The position numbers and the translations under genes are program-made. A DNA stretch of 64,000 nucleotides from Sphingomonas mollis (lineage in GTDB: Bacteria > Pseudomonadota > Alphaproteobacteria > Sphingomonadales > Sphingomonadaceae). Shown piece after piece: positions 37,147 through 46,561 of this stretch (the stretch's first letter is position 1; each line of letters starts with the position of its first letter). The stretch is taken from NCBI RefSeq assembly GCF_016427505.1, contig NZ_JAELXS010000007.1:62001-126000 (forward strand), given 5' to 3'. Under the pieces are notes generated by a model. The model did no database searches. It was not told where the DNA came from and saw nothing but the letters and a program-made list of their open reading frames with translations.

Positions 37147-38905
37147 ACATCGCCCGATAGGCGAGGCCGAAGCCGGTGTTGTGACCGTCGATCCTGAAAT
37201 GCAGGGGATCGACGAGGGTCACTGGTTGATGTCGATCGACGCCGAGCGCGGCCGATCACTGGCCGATCGTCTGGCCGATGCGTTCCACAAGCTGACCTGG
37301 CGCACGCCGCTGCACACGATGCGGTTGAACGGGCGGTTTCCGCTGAAGCTGATCGCGGTGCCCGACGATCCGGTGATGGGCGACGTGTCGCGCGGGCTGG
37401 CGTTGCTGGGCGGTCGGATCACGTTCAGGGGCGAGACGCGGACGCTCGACACGTTCGATCCTGCACAGGCGGATTGGGGCACGCCGTTCGCGGCGTACTG
37501 GCACAGCTTCGCATGGCTGCGCGACCTGTCGAGCGTGGCGACGCGGGACCAAGGGTCGCCGATCGCCGAGCGGCTGATGGCGCAGTGGCTGGCGGTGCAT
37601 GCCGACAAGGTCGAGGGGGCTGCCTGGGCGCCCGACCTGTGGGGCCGGCGCATCCTGTACTGGACCGCGCATGCGCCGCTGATCCTGTCGTCGGACGATC
37701 TGGTCTATCGGTCGCGGGTGCTGGACACGCTGGCGCGCGGGGCGCGGCATCTGGATCGCGGCGCGGACAAGGCGGCGCCGGGCGCGGGCCGGATCGCGGC
37801 GTGGTGCGGCGTCGTCGCGGCGGGGCTGCTAATCCCCGGTGGTGAGCCGCGGCTGGCATTCGGCGAGGCGGGACTGGCGCGCGCGATCGGCAGCGGCCTG
37901 CTGGACGATGGCGGATCGGTGTCGCGCAGCCCGGCGATGCTGCTCGACACGATGATGCTGCTGGCGACGCTGCGCGCGGTGTACGAGGCGCGCGGCGTCG
38001 CGTTGCCCGAACCGGTGATGGCGGCGATGGCGCGGGCGATGCCGGCGTTGCTGGGCAGCCTGCACGGCGACCAGATGCTGTCGAGCTGGCAGGGCGGTGG
38101 GCCAGCGACCGCCGAGCATATCGCGGCGGTGATCCGCGCCACCGGCATCCGCACCCGGCCGCTGCGCCAGTCGCGCGACTGGGGGTATCAGCGGCTGGCG
38201 GCGGGCAGCACGGTGCTGATCGTCGATGCCGCGCCGCCGCCGGTCGCGCGCGTCGTCGCGGGCGGTTGCGCATCGACGCTGGCGTTCGAATTCTCCGACG
38301 GACCGGTGCGGCTGGTGGTGAATTGCGGCGGCGCGCGCGAGGCGCATGCGGCGATGCCGGCCGAATTGCTGGAAGGGCTGCGCTCCACGGCGGCGCATTC
38401 GACGCTGACGCTGGGCGACAGCAATTCCACCGCGATCCATGCCGATGGCACGCTGGGCCGCGGCGTCGCGCAGGTCGAATTGTCGCGGCAGGAATCGGAC
38501 GCTGCGAGCCGGATCGAGGCGAGCCATGACGGCTATGTCCGCCGCTGGGGCTTCCTGCATCGCCGCCAGTTGATGCTGACCGGCGACGGGCGCGAGCTGC
38601 GCGGCGAGGACGCGTTGCTGCCCGCCGGGCGCAAGCGGCGGCCGGACACCACCGAATTCGCGCTGCGGTTTCACCTCGGGCGCGGGGTCGAGGTGTCGTC
38701 GACCGCCGACGGACAGGCGGCGCTGCTCCGCCTGCCGGGCGGGGGCATGTGGCAGTTCCGCTGCCGGGGCGGGACGCTGGGGATCGAGGACAGCGTGTGG
38801 ATGGACGGCGAGGGGCGACCGGTCGATATCCAGCAACTGGTGGTCGGCGGCGAGGCGGCGGCGGGCGGCGCGCATATCAGCTGGGTGCTGAAGCGCGCGC
38901 TTTGA
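37115..38905 (+). CDS. heparinase II/III family protein
   Basis: A protein of about 596 residues. An alpha/alpha-toroid N-terminal part includes [10 protein letters not shown] and LWGRRILYW. The C-terminal beta-sandwich is that of heparinase II/III, with [14 protein letters not shown] and [16 protein letters not shown]. Such proteins in sphingomonads are cytoplasmic or envelope polysaccharide-acting enzymes; no signal peptide is seen. Start is uncertain: the ATG at 37115 and a GTG at 37139 both overlap rpe, and none has a clear ribosome site. Confidence 0.85.
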   Translation: MGAVTGATVGEHRPIGEAEAGVVTVDPEMQGIDEGHWLMSIDAERGRSLADRLADAFHKLTWRTPLHTMRLNGRFPLKLIAVPDDPVMGDVSRGLALLGGRITFRGETRTLDTFDPAQADWGTPFAAYWHSFAWLRDLSSVATRDQGSPIAERLMAQWLAVHADKVEGAAWAPDLWGRRILYWTAHAPLILSSDDLVYRSRVLDTLARGARHLDRGADKAAPGAGRIAAWCGVVAAGLLIPGGEPRLAFGEAGLARAIGSGLLDDGGSVSRSPAMLLDTMMLLATLRAVYEARGVALPEPVMAAMARAMPALLGSLHGDQMLSSWQGGGPATAEHIAAVIRATGIRTRPLRQSRDWGYQRLAAGSTVLIVDAAPPPVARVVAGGCASTLAFEFSDGPVRLVVNCGGAREAHAAMPAELLEGLRSTAAHSTLTLGDSNSTAIHADGTLGRGVAQVELSRQESDAASRIEASHDGYVRRWGFLHRRQLMLTGDGRELRGEDALLPAGRKRRPDTTEFALRFHLGRGVEVSSTADGQAALLRLPGGGMWQFRCRGGTLGIEDSVWMDGEGRPVDIQQLVVGGEAAAGGAHISWVLKRAL

Positions 38906-39006
38906 TGTGCGCCCTTTGATTCGGGGGGCGGGGACGCCTATGGGCGCGGGCAGATAACGCCCACCCCGGCCCCTTGCCGCCCGATCGGCCAAGGGGGGAG
39001 ATCATC

Positions 39007-40584
39007 ATGACCGTCGATACCGTCCCCGTCACCCGCGCCCTGTTGTCCGTGTCGGACAAGACCGGCATCGTCGATCTCGCCCGCTCGCTGGCGGCGGCGG
39101 GGGTCGAGCTGGTGTCGACCGGCGGCACGGCGAAGGCGATCCGCGATGCCGGCCTCCCGGTGAAGGACGTGTCCGAGCTGACGGGCTTTCCGGAGATGAT
39201 GGACGGCCGCGTGAAGACGCTGCACCCGACGGTGCATGGCGGCCTGTTGGCGGTGCGCGATGACCCCGCGCATGTCGCGGCGATGATGGAGCACGCGATC
39301 GGCGCGATCGATCTGGTCGTGGTGAACCTCTATCCATTCGTCAAGACGATGGAAAGCGGCGCCGACGCCGACACGGTGATCGAGAATATCGATATCGGCG
39401 GACCGGCGATGGTGCGCTCGGCGGCGAAGAACCATGCATGGGTCGCCATCGTCACCGATCCGGCCGACTATGCCGTGGTGCTGGACGAACTGTCGCAGGG
39501 CGGCGGCACGACGATGACGACACGGCGCCGGCTGGCGGGTAAGGCATACATGCACACTGCGATGTACGACGGCGCGATCGCGGGCTGGTTCCACCGCCAG
39601 TCGGGCGAGACGAACCAGGACATGCCCGATGTCGTCGAATTGCGTTATGGCGAGAATCCGCACCAGACCGCACGGGTGCTGTCGTCGGCCAGCTGGAATT
39701 TACCCGCCGGGCTGCCCCAGGCGCGGCAGGTGCAGGGCAAGGCACTGAGCTACAACAACTACAACGACGCCGATGCGGCGCTGGAGCTGGTCGCGGAGTT
39801 CCGCGACGCCGGTCCGACTGTCGTCATCGTCAAGCATGCGAATCCCTGCGGCGTCGCGACGGCCACGACGCTGGCCGATGCCTATGACGCGGCGTTCGCA
39901 TGCGACACGGTATCGGCATTCGGCGGAATCATCGCGCTGAATCGGTCGATCGACGCCGCCACCGCGCGGGCGATCACCGGGATCTTCACCGAAGTGGTGG
40001 TCGCCCCCGGTGCCGACGAGGAGGCGCTGGCGATCTTCGCGGCCAAGAAGAACCTGCGTCTGTTGCTGACCGACGGGCTGCCCGATTCGATGCGCGAAGG
40101 TGAGTTGCACAAGGAGATCGTCGGCGGCGTGCTGGTGCAGTCACGTGACAATGGCCGGCTGACTGACGATATGCTGAGGGTCGTAACCCGGCGTGCGCCG
40201 ACCGAGCGGGAACTGGCGGATTGCCGCTTTGCGTGGACGGTGGCCAAGCATGTGAAGTCGAACGCGATCGTCTATGCCAGGGACGGCAGCACCGCCGGGA
40301 TCGGCGCGGGACAGATGAACCGGCTGGAGTCCGCGCGCATCGCCGCGTGGAAGGCGAAGGACGCCGCCGACAAGGCCGGCTGGTCCGAGGCGCGGACGAC
40401 CGGGTCGGCAGTGGCGTCGGATGCGTTCTTCCCGTTCGCCGATGGCCTGATGGCGGCGGTCGAGGCGGGGGCGACGGCGGTGATCCAGCCGGGCGGATCG
40501 ATCCGCGACGACGAGGTGATCGCCGCCGCCGATGCGGCCGGGCTGGCGATGGTGTTCACGGGGATGCGCCATTTCCGGCATTGA
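39007..40584 (+). CDS. purH: bifunctional AICAR formyltransferase/IMP cyclohydrolase
   Basis: A 525-residue enzyme of the last two purine synthesis steps. The N-terminal cyclohydrolase domain (about 1-200) has [38 protein letters not shown] and NLYPF. The C-terminal transformylase has [10 protein letters not shown], the catalytic Lys-His in [12 protein letters not shown], and [13 protein letters not shown]. Homology begins at the 39007 ATG. A family B inverted repeat follows the stop. Confidence 0.97.
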   Translation: MTVDTVPVTRALLSVSDKTGIVDLARSLAAAGVELVSTGGTAKAIRDAGLPVKDVSELTGFPEMMDGRVKTLHPTVHGGLLAVRDDPAHVAAMMEHAIGAIDLVVVNLYPFVKTMESGADADTVIENIDIGGPAMVRSAAKNHAWVAIVTDPADYAVVLDELSQGGGTTMTTRRRLAGKAYMHTAMYDGAIAGWFHRQSGETNQDMPDVVELRYGENPHQTARVLSSASWNLPAGLPQARQVQGKALSYNNYNDADAALELVAEFRDAGPTVVIVKHANPCGVATATTLADAYDAAFACDTVSAFGGIIALNRSIDAATARAITGIFTEVVVAPGADEEALAIFAAKKNLRLLLTDGLPDSMREGELHKEIVGGVLVQSRDNGRLTDDMLRVVTRRAPTERELADCRFAWTVAKHVKSNAIVYARDGSTAGIGAGQMNRLESARIAAWKAKDAADKAGWSEARTTGSAVASDAFFPFADGLMAAVEAGATAVIQPGGSIRDDEVIAAADAAGLAMVFTGMRHFRH

Positions 40585-40605
40585 GTGGGACGGCTTCATT
40601 CTGAT

Positions 40606-40683
40606 CCGTCGTTGCGAGCGGAGCGAAGCAATCCAGCGGGGCGTGCGGTGCCCTGGGTTGCTTCGCTCCGCTCGCAACGACGG
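40606..40683. repeat. inverted repeat family B, copy 2
   Basis: 31-base arms 40606-40636 and 40653-40683 pair with a single T-G mismatch around a 16-base loop. The arm (CCGTCGTTGCGAGCGGAGCG start) differs from copy 1 at a few positions, and the two arms have changed in step so that pairing is kept. Confidence 0.88.
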
Positions 40684-40709
40684 TCATTCCGTCATGCGTT
40701 GACTCGTTG

Positions 40710-42224
40710 TTACCGCACCGGCGACCCGACATTGGGCAGGGTCGCCCCCTCGGTCTTGTCCATCCTTCCGAACAAGGCCCGGTCGGCGGGGCGGAAGGCC
40801 CATTTCCACAGGATGTAGAGATAGGTCGCGGCGAGCGCCGGTTCGCCGATCAGCAGTTCCGCCCACTCATATTCGTGCGGCAGGGCGGTGAAGGCGCCGC
40901 CCACGACGATCGCGGCCAGTCCCGCCCACACGAGCGGCCAGCGCAGCGGTGACACGGGGGCGCCGAGCAGCCGGCGCAGCAACGATGCCTTGACGATCGA
41001 GGTGATGCCCAGACTGGTCGCCAGCGCCACCGCCGGCCCCGCCGCCTGCCATGTCGGCGGCCAGCCCCAGCCGCGCATCAGCAGGACGAGCGCGAAGCTG
41101 AGACCGATCTGAAAGGCCAGCATGATGCTGGAAATCAGCAGGTTGCGATGCCGCGCGACATAGACGAGCGCGGTTTCGCACACCGATCCGGTCGAGGCGA
41201 AGACCTCGCCGGCCAGCAGGAAGGCGAGCGCGGCGGTGCCGGCGACGAACTGCGGGCCGACGACGCCCATCACCGCCTTGCCCGGAATCGACCCCATCAA
41301 CGCCAGCAGCAACTGCGCGGCGATGATCCAGAACGCCACCTGCCTCACCTGTTCGGCGATCGCCGGCCGGTCGTCCGCCGCCAGCGCGCGGGTGATGACC
41401 GGGCCGAGGACGGGGTCGAAGCTGGTCTTCAGCTTCTGCGGCAACGAGGCGACCTGTTGCGCCATGTAATAGATGCCGACCACGCTGGGTGCGAAGAGCA
41501 GGCCGAGGATGAAGCGATCGACGTTGCGGCTGCCCCATTCCAGCGCGTCCGCCCCCGCTAGCGGCGCATTGGCCCAGCCGAGCCGTGCCAGTTCGCGCAG
41601 GCGCGGCGACCAGCCATGCGGCAGGCCGTAGGAGCGCAGGAACGGCACCATGCTGGCGATCAGCGCCGCGCTCATCGACGCGACATAGGACAGGACCAGC
41701 CCGTCGCGGATCGTGAAGAACGAAAACGCATAGGCCGCGATCGAGATCGTCCACGGTTCCACCACCGCCCGCGCCGTCACCGCCGCCTTGACGTTCAGCC
41801 GATAGGCGAGGGCGGCGAGGCTGACGTCGGACCAGGCGATGGCGACGACGACGAGCGCCAGCCAGCGGTCCAGCCCGGTGACGGGCGTGTTGGGATACAG
41901 AAGCTGCGGCATCGACCACAGCACCGCACTGGCGACCAGCGAGGCGACCAGCGCCAGCGCCATCGCATCCCATACGACATGGACGTGCGGGCGATCGGCC
42001 TTGGCCAGCGCCTGCGCGAGACCGCGCTTCATGCCGAGCGTGGCCAGCAGCGCGGCGAGTTCGACGACCACCACCGCGATGGCGAAACGGCCGACCAGAT
42101 CGGGGCCATAGAAGCGGCCGGCGATGAACAGGAACGGGATGCGCGCCAGCAGGCGCAGCGCGAAGCCGGCTATATTGGTGCGGCCGCCCCTGGCGAGGGC
42201 GTCGATGTCCTTGGTGGGGGTCAT
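40710..42224 (-). CDS. polysaccharide/lipid flippase, MOP superfamily (Wzx-like)
   Basis: A 504-residue integral membrane protein with about 12-14 hydrophobic helices from residue 15 to 480 and few long loops, as in oligosaccharide flippases. The start region (RGGRTNIAGFALRLLARIP and GRFYGPDLVGRF) is typical. It probably moves a lipid-linked saccharide across the inner membrane. No glycosyltransferases are adjacent, but an O-antigen ligase-like gene lies about 7.6 kb away. Confidence 0.88.
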   Translation of the reverse strand: MTPTKDIDALARGGRTNIAGFALRLLARIPFLFIAGRFYGPDLVGRFAIAVVVVELAALLATLGMKRGLAQALAKADRPHVHVVWDAMALALVASLVASAVLWSMPQLLYPNTPVTGLDRWLALVVVAIAWSDVSLAALAYRLNVKAAVTARAVVEPWTISIAAYAFSFFTIRDGLVLSYVASMSAALIASMVPFLRSYGLPHGWSPRLRELARLGWANAPLAGADALEWGSRNVDRFILGLLFAPSVVGIYYMAQQVASLPQKLKTSFDPVLGPVITRALAADDRPAIAEQVRQVAFWIIAAQLLLALMGSIPGKAVMGVVGPQFVAGTAALAFLLAGEVFASTGSVCETALVYVARHRNLLISSIMLAFQIGLSFALVLLMRGWGWPPTWQAAGPAVALATSLGITSIVKASLLRRLLGAPVSPLRWPLVWAGLAAIVVGGAFTALPHEYEWAELLIGEPALAATYLYILWKWAFRPADRALFGRMDKTEGATLPNVGSPVR

Positions 42225-42251
42225 CGGGGGGGCATGACGACGGAGGCGTAT

Positions 42252-42400
42252 CCACCCTCATCCTTCCAGCGCTTCGCGCCTCCCTCCAGCGTTGGGTCGG
42301 TCATGCCCCCGGCATGACCTGAACAGTGCGGGGCACTGTTCACCCAACGCTCCAGACGGGAGAGGGAAAAGACGGCGCAGCCGGCGAAGGGTGAGGGTGG
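42252..42400. repeat. multibranched inverted-repeat element (family E)
   Basis: The outer stem 42252-42266 pairs with 42386-42400 (one mismatch), and the middle stem 42288-42297 with 42342-42351 (perfect 10 bp). Inside are two perfect hairpins side by side: 42299-42307/42311-42319 (GGTCATGCC, CCC loop) and 42320-42329/42333-42342 (TGAACAGTGC, GGG loop). It lies between the flippase and polA genes. Confidence 0.75.
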
Positions 42401-42411
42401 TGTGGGACGGC

Positions 42412-45168
42412 TCAATGCGCGGCGCCCCAGCTTAGGCCGGTGCCGATGTCGACGCCGAGCGGTACGGTCAGCGTCACCGCCGGCGTCGCGGCGTTCTCCA
42501 TCACCTCGCAGATCACCGTGCTCGCCGCGTCGACGTCGCCCTCCGGCAGTTCGAACACCAGTTCGTCGTGGACCTGCAACAGCATCCGCACATGGCCGAG
42601 GCCGGCGGCGTCGAGCGCCGGTTCCATGCGGACCATCGCGCGCTTGATGATGTCGGCGCTAGTGCCCTGGATCGGGGCGTTGATCGCGGCGCGTTCGGCG
42701 CCTTGGCGTTCGCCCTGGTTCTTCGACTTGATGCGCGGGAAGTGCGTCTTGCGGCCGAACAGCGTCTCGGTGAAGCCGCGCTCGCGCACGCCCTCCAGCG
42801 TGTCGGCCATGTAGCGGTTCACGCCGGGGAAGCGTTCGAAATAGCGGTCGATCATCGCCTGCGCCTCGTCCGGCGTCACGTCGAGCCGACCGGCCAACCC
42901 CCAGCGGCTGATGCCGTAGAGGATGGCGAAGTTGATCGTCTTGGCCCGGCCGCGCGTGTCGCGGTTGACCTCGCCGAACAGCTCCTGCGCGGTCAGCGAG
43001 TGGATGTCGTCGCCGTTGGCGAACGCCTCGCGCAGCGCCGGCACATCGGCCATGTGCGCGGCGAGGCGCAGTTCGATCTGCGAATAATCGGCGGCGAGGA
43101 TGACGTTGCCCGGCTCCGCCACGAAGGCGTCGCGGATCTGGCGGCCGACCTCGGTGCGGATCGGAATGTTCTGCAAGTTTGGCTCGGTCGACGACAGGCG
43201 GCCGGTCTGCGCGCCCGTCAGGCTGTACGACGTATGCACGCGGCCGGTCTTCGGGTTGATCTGTGCCTGTAGTGCGTCGGTATAGGTGCTTTTCAGCTTC
43301 GATAACTGGCGCCATTCCAGCACCTTGCGGACCAGATCGACACCCGGTGCGTCCTTGTCGCGCGCCAGCCGTTCGAGTTCGGTCACGTCGGTCGAATAGA
43401 CGCCGGACTTGCCCTTGCGACCGCCTTTCAGGCCCATGCGTTCGAACAGCACGTCGCCCAGTTGCTTGGGGCTGCCGATGGTGAAGGGGCCGCCGGCGAG
43501 CGCGTGGACTTCGGTTTCCAGCCCCGCGATCTGGCCGGCGAATTCGGCGGACAGGCCGGCAAGCCGCTCGCGATCGACCTTGATGCCGCGCCGCTCCATG
43601 CGGGCGATGACGGGGATCAACGGGCGATCGACCATTTCATAGACACGCGTCGCGCCCTCGGCGGGCAGGCGGGCCTTGAACCGCTTCCACAGCCGGTACG
43701 TCACGTCCGCGTCCTCGGCGGCATAGCGGGTGGCGGTCTTCAGGTCGATCTCGTGGAAGCCGCGCTGCGTCTTGCCGGTGCCGACCACGTCCTTGAACGC
43801 GATGCAACTGTGCGACAGGTGCGTGGCGGCGAGTTCGTCCATGCCGTGGCCGTGCAGGCCGGCGTCGAGGTCGAAGCTCATGACGATGGTGTCGTCGTGC
43901 GGCGCCATGTCGATGCCGCGTTCGCCCAGCACGATCATGTCGAATTTCAGATTGTGGCCGATCTTCAGGACCGACGGGTCCTCCATCAGGTCCTTCAGCT
44001 TCGCCAGCGCCGCCTTGACGTCGATCTGCACCGGCACCTCGGCGAGCAGGTCGGTGCCGCCATGCCCCAGCGGGATGTAGCAGGCGAGGTTGGGGTGTAG
44101 CGCGAGGCTGACGCCGACCAGTTCGGCCTGCGTCGCATCGGTCGAGCTGGTTTCGGTGTCGACCGCGATCCACCCCTGATGCCGGGCGATGGTGATCCAG
44201 CGGTCGAGCGCGTCGAGATCCTGCACCGTCTCGTACTCGTCGAGGTTGCAGGGCGGGTCCTCCTCCATCGGGACGGAGGCGGGGGCCGGGACGGGCGCAT
44301 CGGCGACCTGACCCAGTTTCGTCAGAAGCGAGCGGAAGCCGTGATGTTCGAGGAAGGCGCGAAGCGGCGCATCGGGAATGCCCTTGAGTTCAAGATCCTC
44401 CAGCGGTTCGGGCAGGGCGACGTCGCAGCGCAGCGACACGAGTTCGCGGCTGAGGCGGGCCATATCGGCATGTTCGATCAGATTGTCGCGCAGCTTGCCC
44501 TTCTTCATCCCCTCGGCGGCGGCGAGGACGGATTCGAGATCGCCATGTTCCAGGATCAGCTTCGCCGCGGTCTTCGGCCCCACGCCGGGGACGCCGGGGA
44601 CGTTGTCGACGCTGTCGCCCATCAGGGCCAGCACGTCGCCCAACTGGTTGGGGGCGATGCCGAAGAACTTCTCGGCGACATGCTCCGCGCCGAGCCGGCG
44701 GTTGTTCATCGTGTCGTAGAGGTCGAGGCCCGGCTCGATCAGCTGCATCAGGTCCTTGTCGCTGGACACGATCGTGACCGACCAGCCCTGCGCCAGTGCG
44801 GCCTTGGCATAACAGGCGATGATGTCGTCCGCCTCCAGCCCCTCGGTCTCGATGCAGGGCAGCGAGAAGGCGCGGGTGGCGTCGCGGATCATCGGGAACT
44901 GCGGAACGAGGTCTTCGGGCGGCGGCGGGCGGTGCGCCTTGTACTGGTCGTACAGGTCGTTGCGGAACGTCTTCGACGATTTGTCGAGTATGACCGCCAT
45001 GTGGGTGGGGCCTTCCGCTGCGTGAACCTCGTCGGCCAGCCGCCACAGCATCGTGGTGTAGCCATAGACCGCGCCGACCGGCTCGCCATGCACGTTGGTG
45101 AGCGGCGGCAGGCGGTGGTACGCGCGAAAGATATAGCCGGAGCCGTCGACGAGATAGAGATGGGGCAT
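42412..45168 (-). CDS. polA: DNA polymerase I
   Basis: A 918-residue three-domain enzyme. The 5' nuclease (about 1-290) has MPHLYLVDGSGYIFRAYH and MGDSVDNVPGVPGVGPKTA. The 3'-5' exonuclease (about 320-510) keeps the metal residues in VDTETSSTDA, so proofreading is probably active. The polymerase domain has DYSQIELR, RGRAKTINFAILYGIS and LLQVHDELVFELP. The family start is the ATG at 45168; the longer open frame runs into a repeat element. Confidence 0.97.
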   Translation of the reverse strand: MPHLYLVDGSGYIFRAYHRLPPLTNVHGEPVGAVYGYTTMLWRLADEVHAAEGPTHMAVILDKSSKTFRNDLYDQYKAHRPPPPEDLVPQFPMIRDATRAFSLPCIETEGLEADDIIACYAKAALAQGWSVTIVSSDKDLMQLIEPGLDLYDTMNNRRLGAEHVAEKFFGIAPNQLGDVLALMGDSVDNVPGVPGVGPKTAAKLILEHGDLESVLAAAEGMKKGKLRDNLIEHADMARLSRELVSLRCDVALPEPLEDLELKGIPDAPLRAFLEHHGFRSLLTKLGQVADAPVPAPASVPMEEDPPCNLDEYETVQDLDALDRWITIARHQGWIAVDTETSSTDATQAELVGVSLALHPNLACYIPLGHGGTDLLAEVPVQIDVKAALAKLKDLMEDPSVLKIGHNLKFDMIVLGERGIDMAPHDDTIVMSFDLDAGLHGHGMDELAATHLSHSCIAFKDVVGTGKTQRGFHEIDLKTATRYAAEDADVTYRLWKRFKARLPAEGATRVYEMVDRPLIPVIARMERRGIKVDRERLAGLSAEFAGQIAGLETEVHALAGGPFTIGSPKQLGDVLFERMGLKGGRKGKSGVYSTDVTELERLARDKDAPGVDLVRKVLEWRQLSKLKSTYTDALQAQINPKTGRVHTSYSLTGAQTGRLSSTEPNLQNIPIRTEVGRQIRDAFVAEPGNVILAADYSQIELRLAAHMADVPALREAFANGDDIHSLTAQELFGEVNRDTRGRAKTINFAILYGISRWGLAGRLDVTPDEAQAMIDRYFERFPGVNRYMADTLEGVRERGFTETLFGRKTHFPRIKSKNQGERQGAERAAINAPIQGTSADIIKRAMVRMEPALDAAGLGHVRMLLQVHDELVFELPEGDVDAASTVICEVMENAATPAVTLTVPLGVDIGTGLSWGAAH

Positions 45169-45209
45169 GGTGGCCGGGGTGTAGCGGGTTCGTCGGGGGG
45201 GACCAAGCC

Positions 45210-45318
45210 ATAAGCCCCTCCTCTTCAGGGGAGAGGTTGGGGAGGAGGACGCCGAAACGATCCAGCCGCTACGCAGCGTCTCCCACCCCAACCCCTCCCC
45301 TGAAGGGGAGGGGCTTAT
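45210..45318. repeat. long inverted repeat (family D)
   Basis: The left arm 45210-45245 (ATAAGCCCCTCCTCTTCAGG...) pairs with the right arm 45283-45318 with only a few mismatches, giving an imperfect stem of about 36 bp. Each arm also contains a small CTTCAG-type hairpin of its own. It lies between polA and the beta-lactamase-like gene. Confidence 0.82.
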
Positions 45319-45324
45319 CATGGT

Positions 45325-46458
45325 TCAGTTCGCGATCGTCGAGGCGAAGGCACTGCCGGGGTGGCTGCCGGCATACCCGGCGACCGTGCTGGCGACGTTC
45401 TGGATCAGCATCTGGCGCTCGCGGATCGGGCGGCGGGTGTCGCCGATCATCACCGCCAGCGCATAGCGGCGGCCATCAGGCGCGGTGAGCAGGCCGACAT
45501 CGTTGAAGCCGGCGTTGCGCCCGCCCAGATCCTGACCGGTGCCGGTCTTGTGCGCGATCTTCCACCCGGCCGGGATCGCCGCGCGCAGACGGGCACGGCC
45601 GGTGATCGACGCGCCCATCGTGTCGAGCAGGATGCGCGTCGAGGTTTCCGACAGCAGTTCGCCGCGCGCGACGCGGGAAATGGCATCGGCGATCGCCAGC
45701 GGCGCGGCGCCGTCCGGGGGATCGGCGACGTAGCGATCGAGCGCTGCGGCGCGTGCCTCCGGCGACAGGCGCGACCGGGCGATCTCGAACCCGTTGCCGA
45801 TTGCGAAGGCGGGTTGCCAGACGAGGCCGGCGGTGCCCGCCTGCAACAGGCGCTCGCCAGGGCCGAAGCGGATATCGCCCAGCCGCTTTGCCGCGATCAG
45901 CCGGCGCACCGCCTCCGGCCCGCCGACCAGCGTCAGCAGACGGTCGTTGGCAGTATTGTCGCTCTGGGTCAGCGCGCGCGTCAGCAGGCCGCCGACGGTG
46001 GTGTCGAACCGGCCCGTCTTGGCGACCAGATAGGCGATCGGCTGGTGGAACAGCGTCAGGTCGGTGGGCAGCACGGTGATCGGCTGGTCCAGCCTGACCT
46101 TGCCCTGATCGCGCTGGTCCAGGACGGTGATCGCGACCCACAGTTTGGAGACGGATTGCTGGGGCAGGCGCTGGCGGCCGCCGGCCTCGACCGTCCAGCC
46201 TTCGTCGACCGCGCGCACGGCGATGCCGGCGCGGCCGTCGAAATTGCGGGCCAGCGTTTCGATACTGGCCTGCAACGCGCGCGGGATGTTGGCGGTGGGG
46301 CGGGCGATCGGCGGCGGTACGGTGATCGACACCGCCGCCCGCGGTTCCTGTGCCTGTGGCGCGGGGCTGCTGGCGCCGGGTCGCGACGACGACCCGCAGG
46401 CCGCGAGCAACAACAGGAAAGGAACCGCCAGCTTAGGAAACAACATCAAATCGGGCAC
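45325..46458 (-). CDS. class A beta-lactamase-like serine hydrolase, lipoprotein
   Basis: A 377-residue protein with a lipobox (LLLAACG, Cys about residue 21) and a Pro/Ala-rich linker. The serine hydrolase fold follows: SxxK as QQSVSKLW, SDN as QSDNTA, an omega-loop Glu 36 residues later in GPGERLLQ (ExxLQ instead of ExxLN), and KTG as HKTGTG. All catalytic elements of class A are present. Whether it hydrolyses antibiotics or cell-wall peptides is not decidable here. An ATG at residue 5 is an alternative start. Confidence 0.85.
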   Translation of the reverse strand: MPDLMLFPKLAVPFLLLLAACGSSSRPGASSPAPQAQEPRAAVSITVPPPIARPTANIPRALQASIETLARNFDGRAGIAVRAVDEGWTVEAGGRQRLPQQSVSKLWVAITVLDQRDQGKVRLDQPITVLPTDLTLFHQPIAYLVAKTGRFDTTVGGLLTRALTQSDNTANDRLLTLVGGPEAVRRLIAAKRLGDIRFGPGERLLQAGTAGLVWQPAFAIGNGFEIARSRLSPEARAAALDRYVADPPDGAAPLAIADAISRVARGELLSETSTRILLDTMGASITGRARLRAAIPAGWKIAHKTGTGQDLGGRNAGFNDVGLLTAPDGRRYALAVMIGDTRRPIRERQMLIQNVASTVAGYAGSHPGSAFASTIAN

Positions 46459-46561
46459 CCGTACCGCTTGCCCGACCTTATCCTTCCCGGCGGCCAGCGA
46501 AACAGATGGATGCGATCGCTGCGGCGAAATGCCGCAACGCCGCGCCGATCCGAGTCGCAGG

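Noticed and set aside
38906..39006. Possible ZTP or purine riboswitch before purH
   Set aside because: G/C-rich leader without the conserved motifs of either class.
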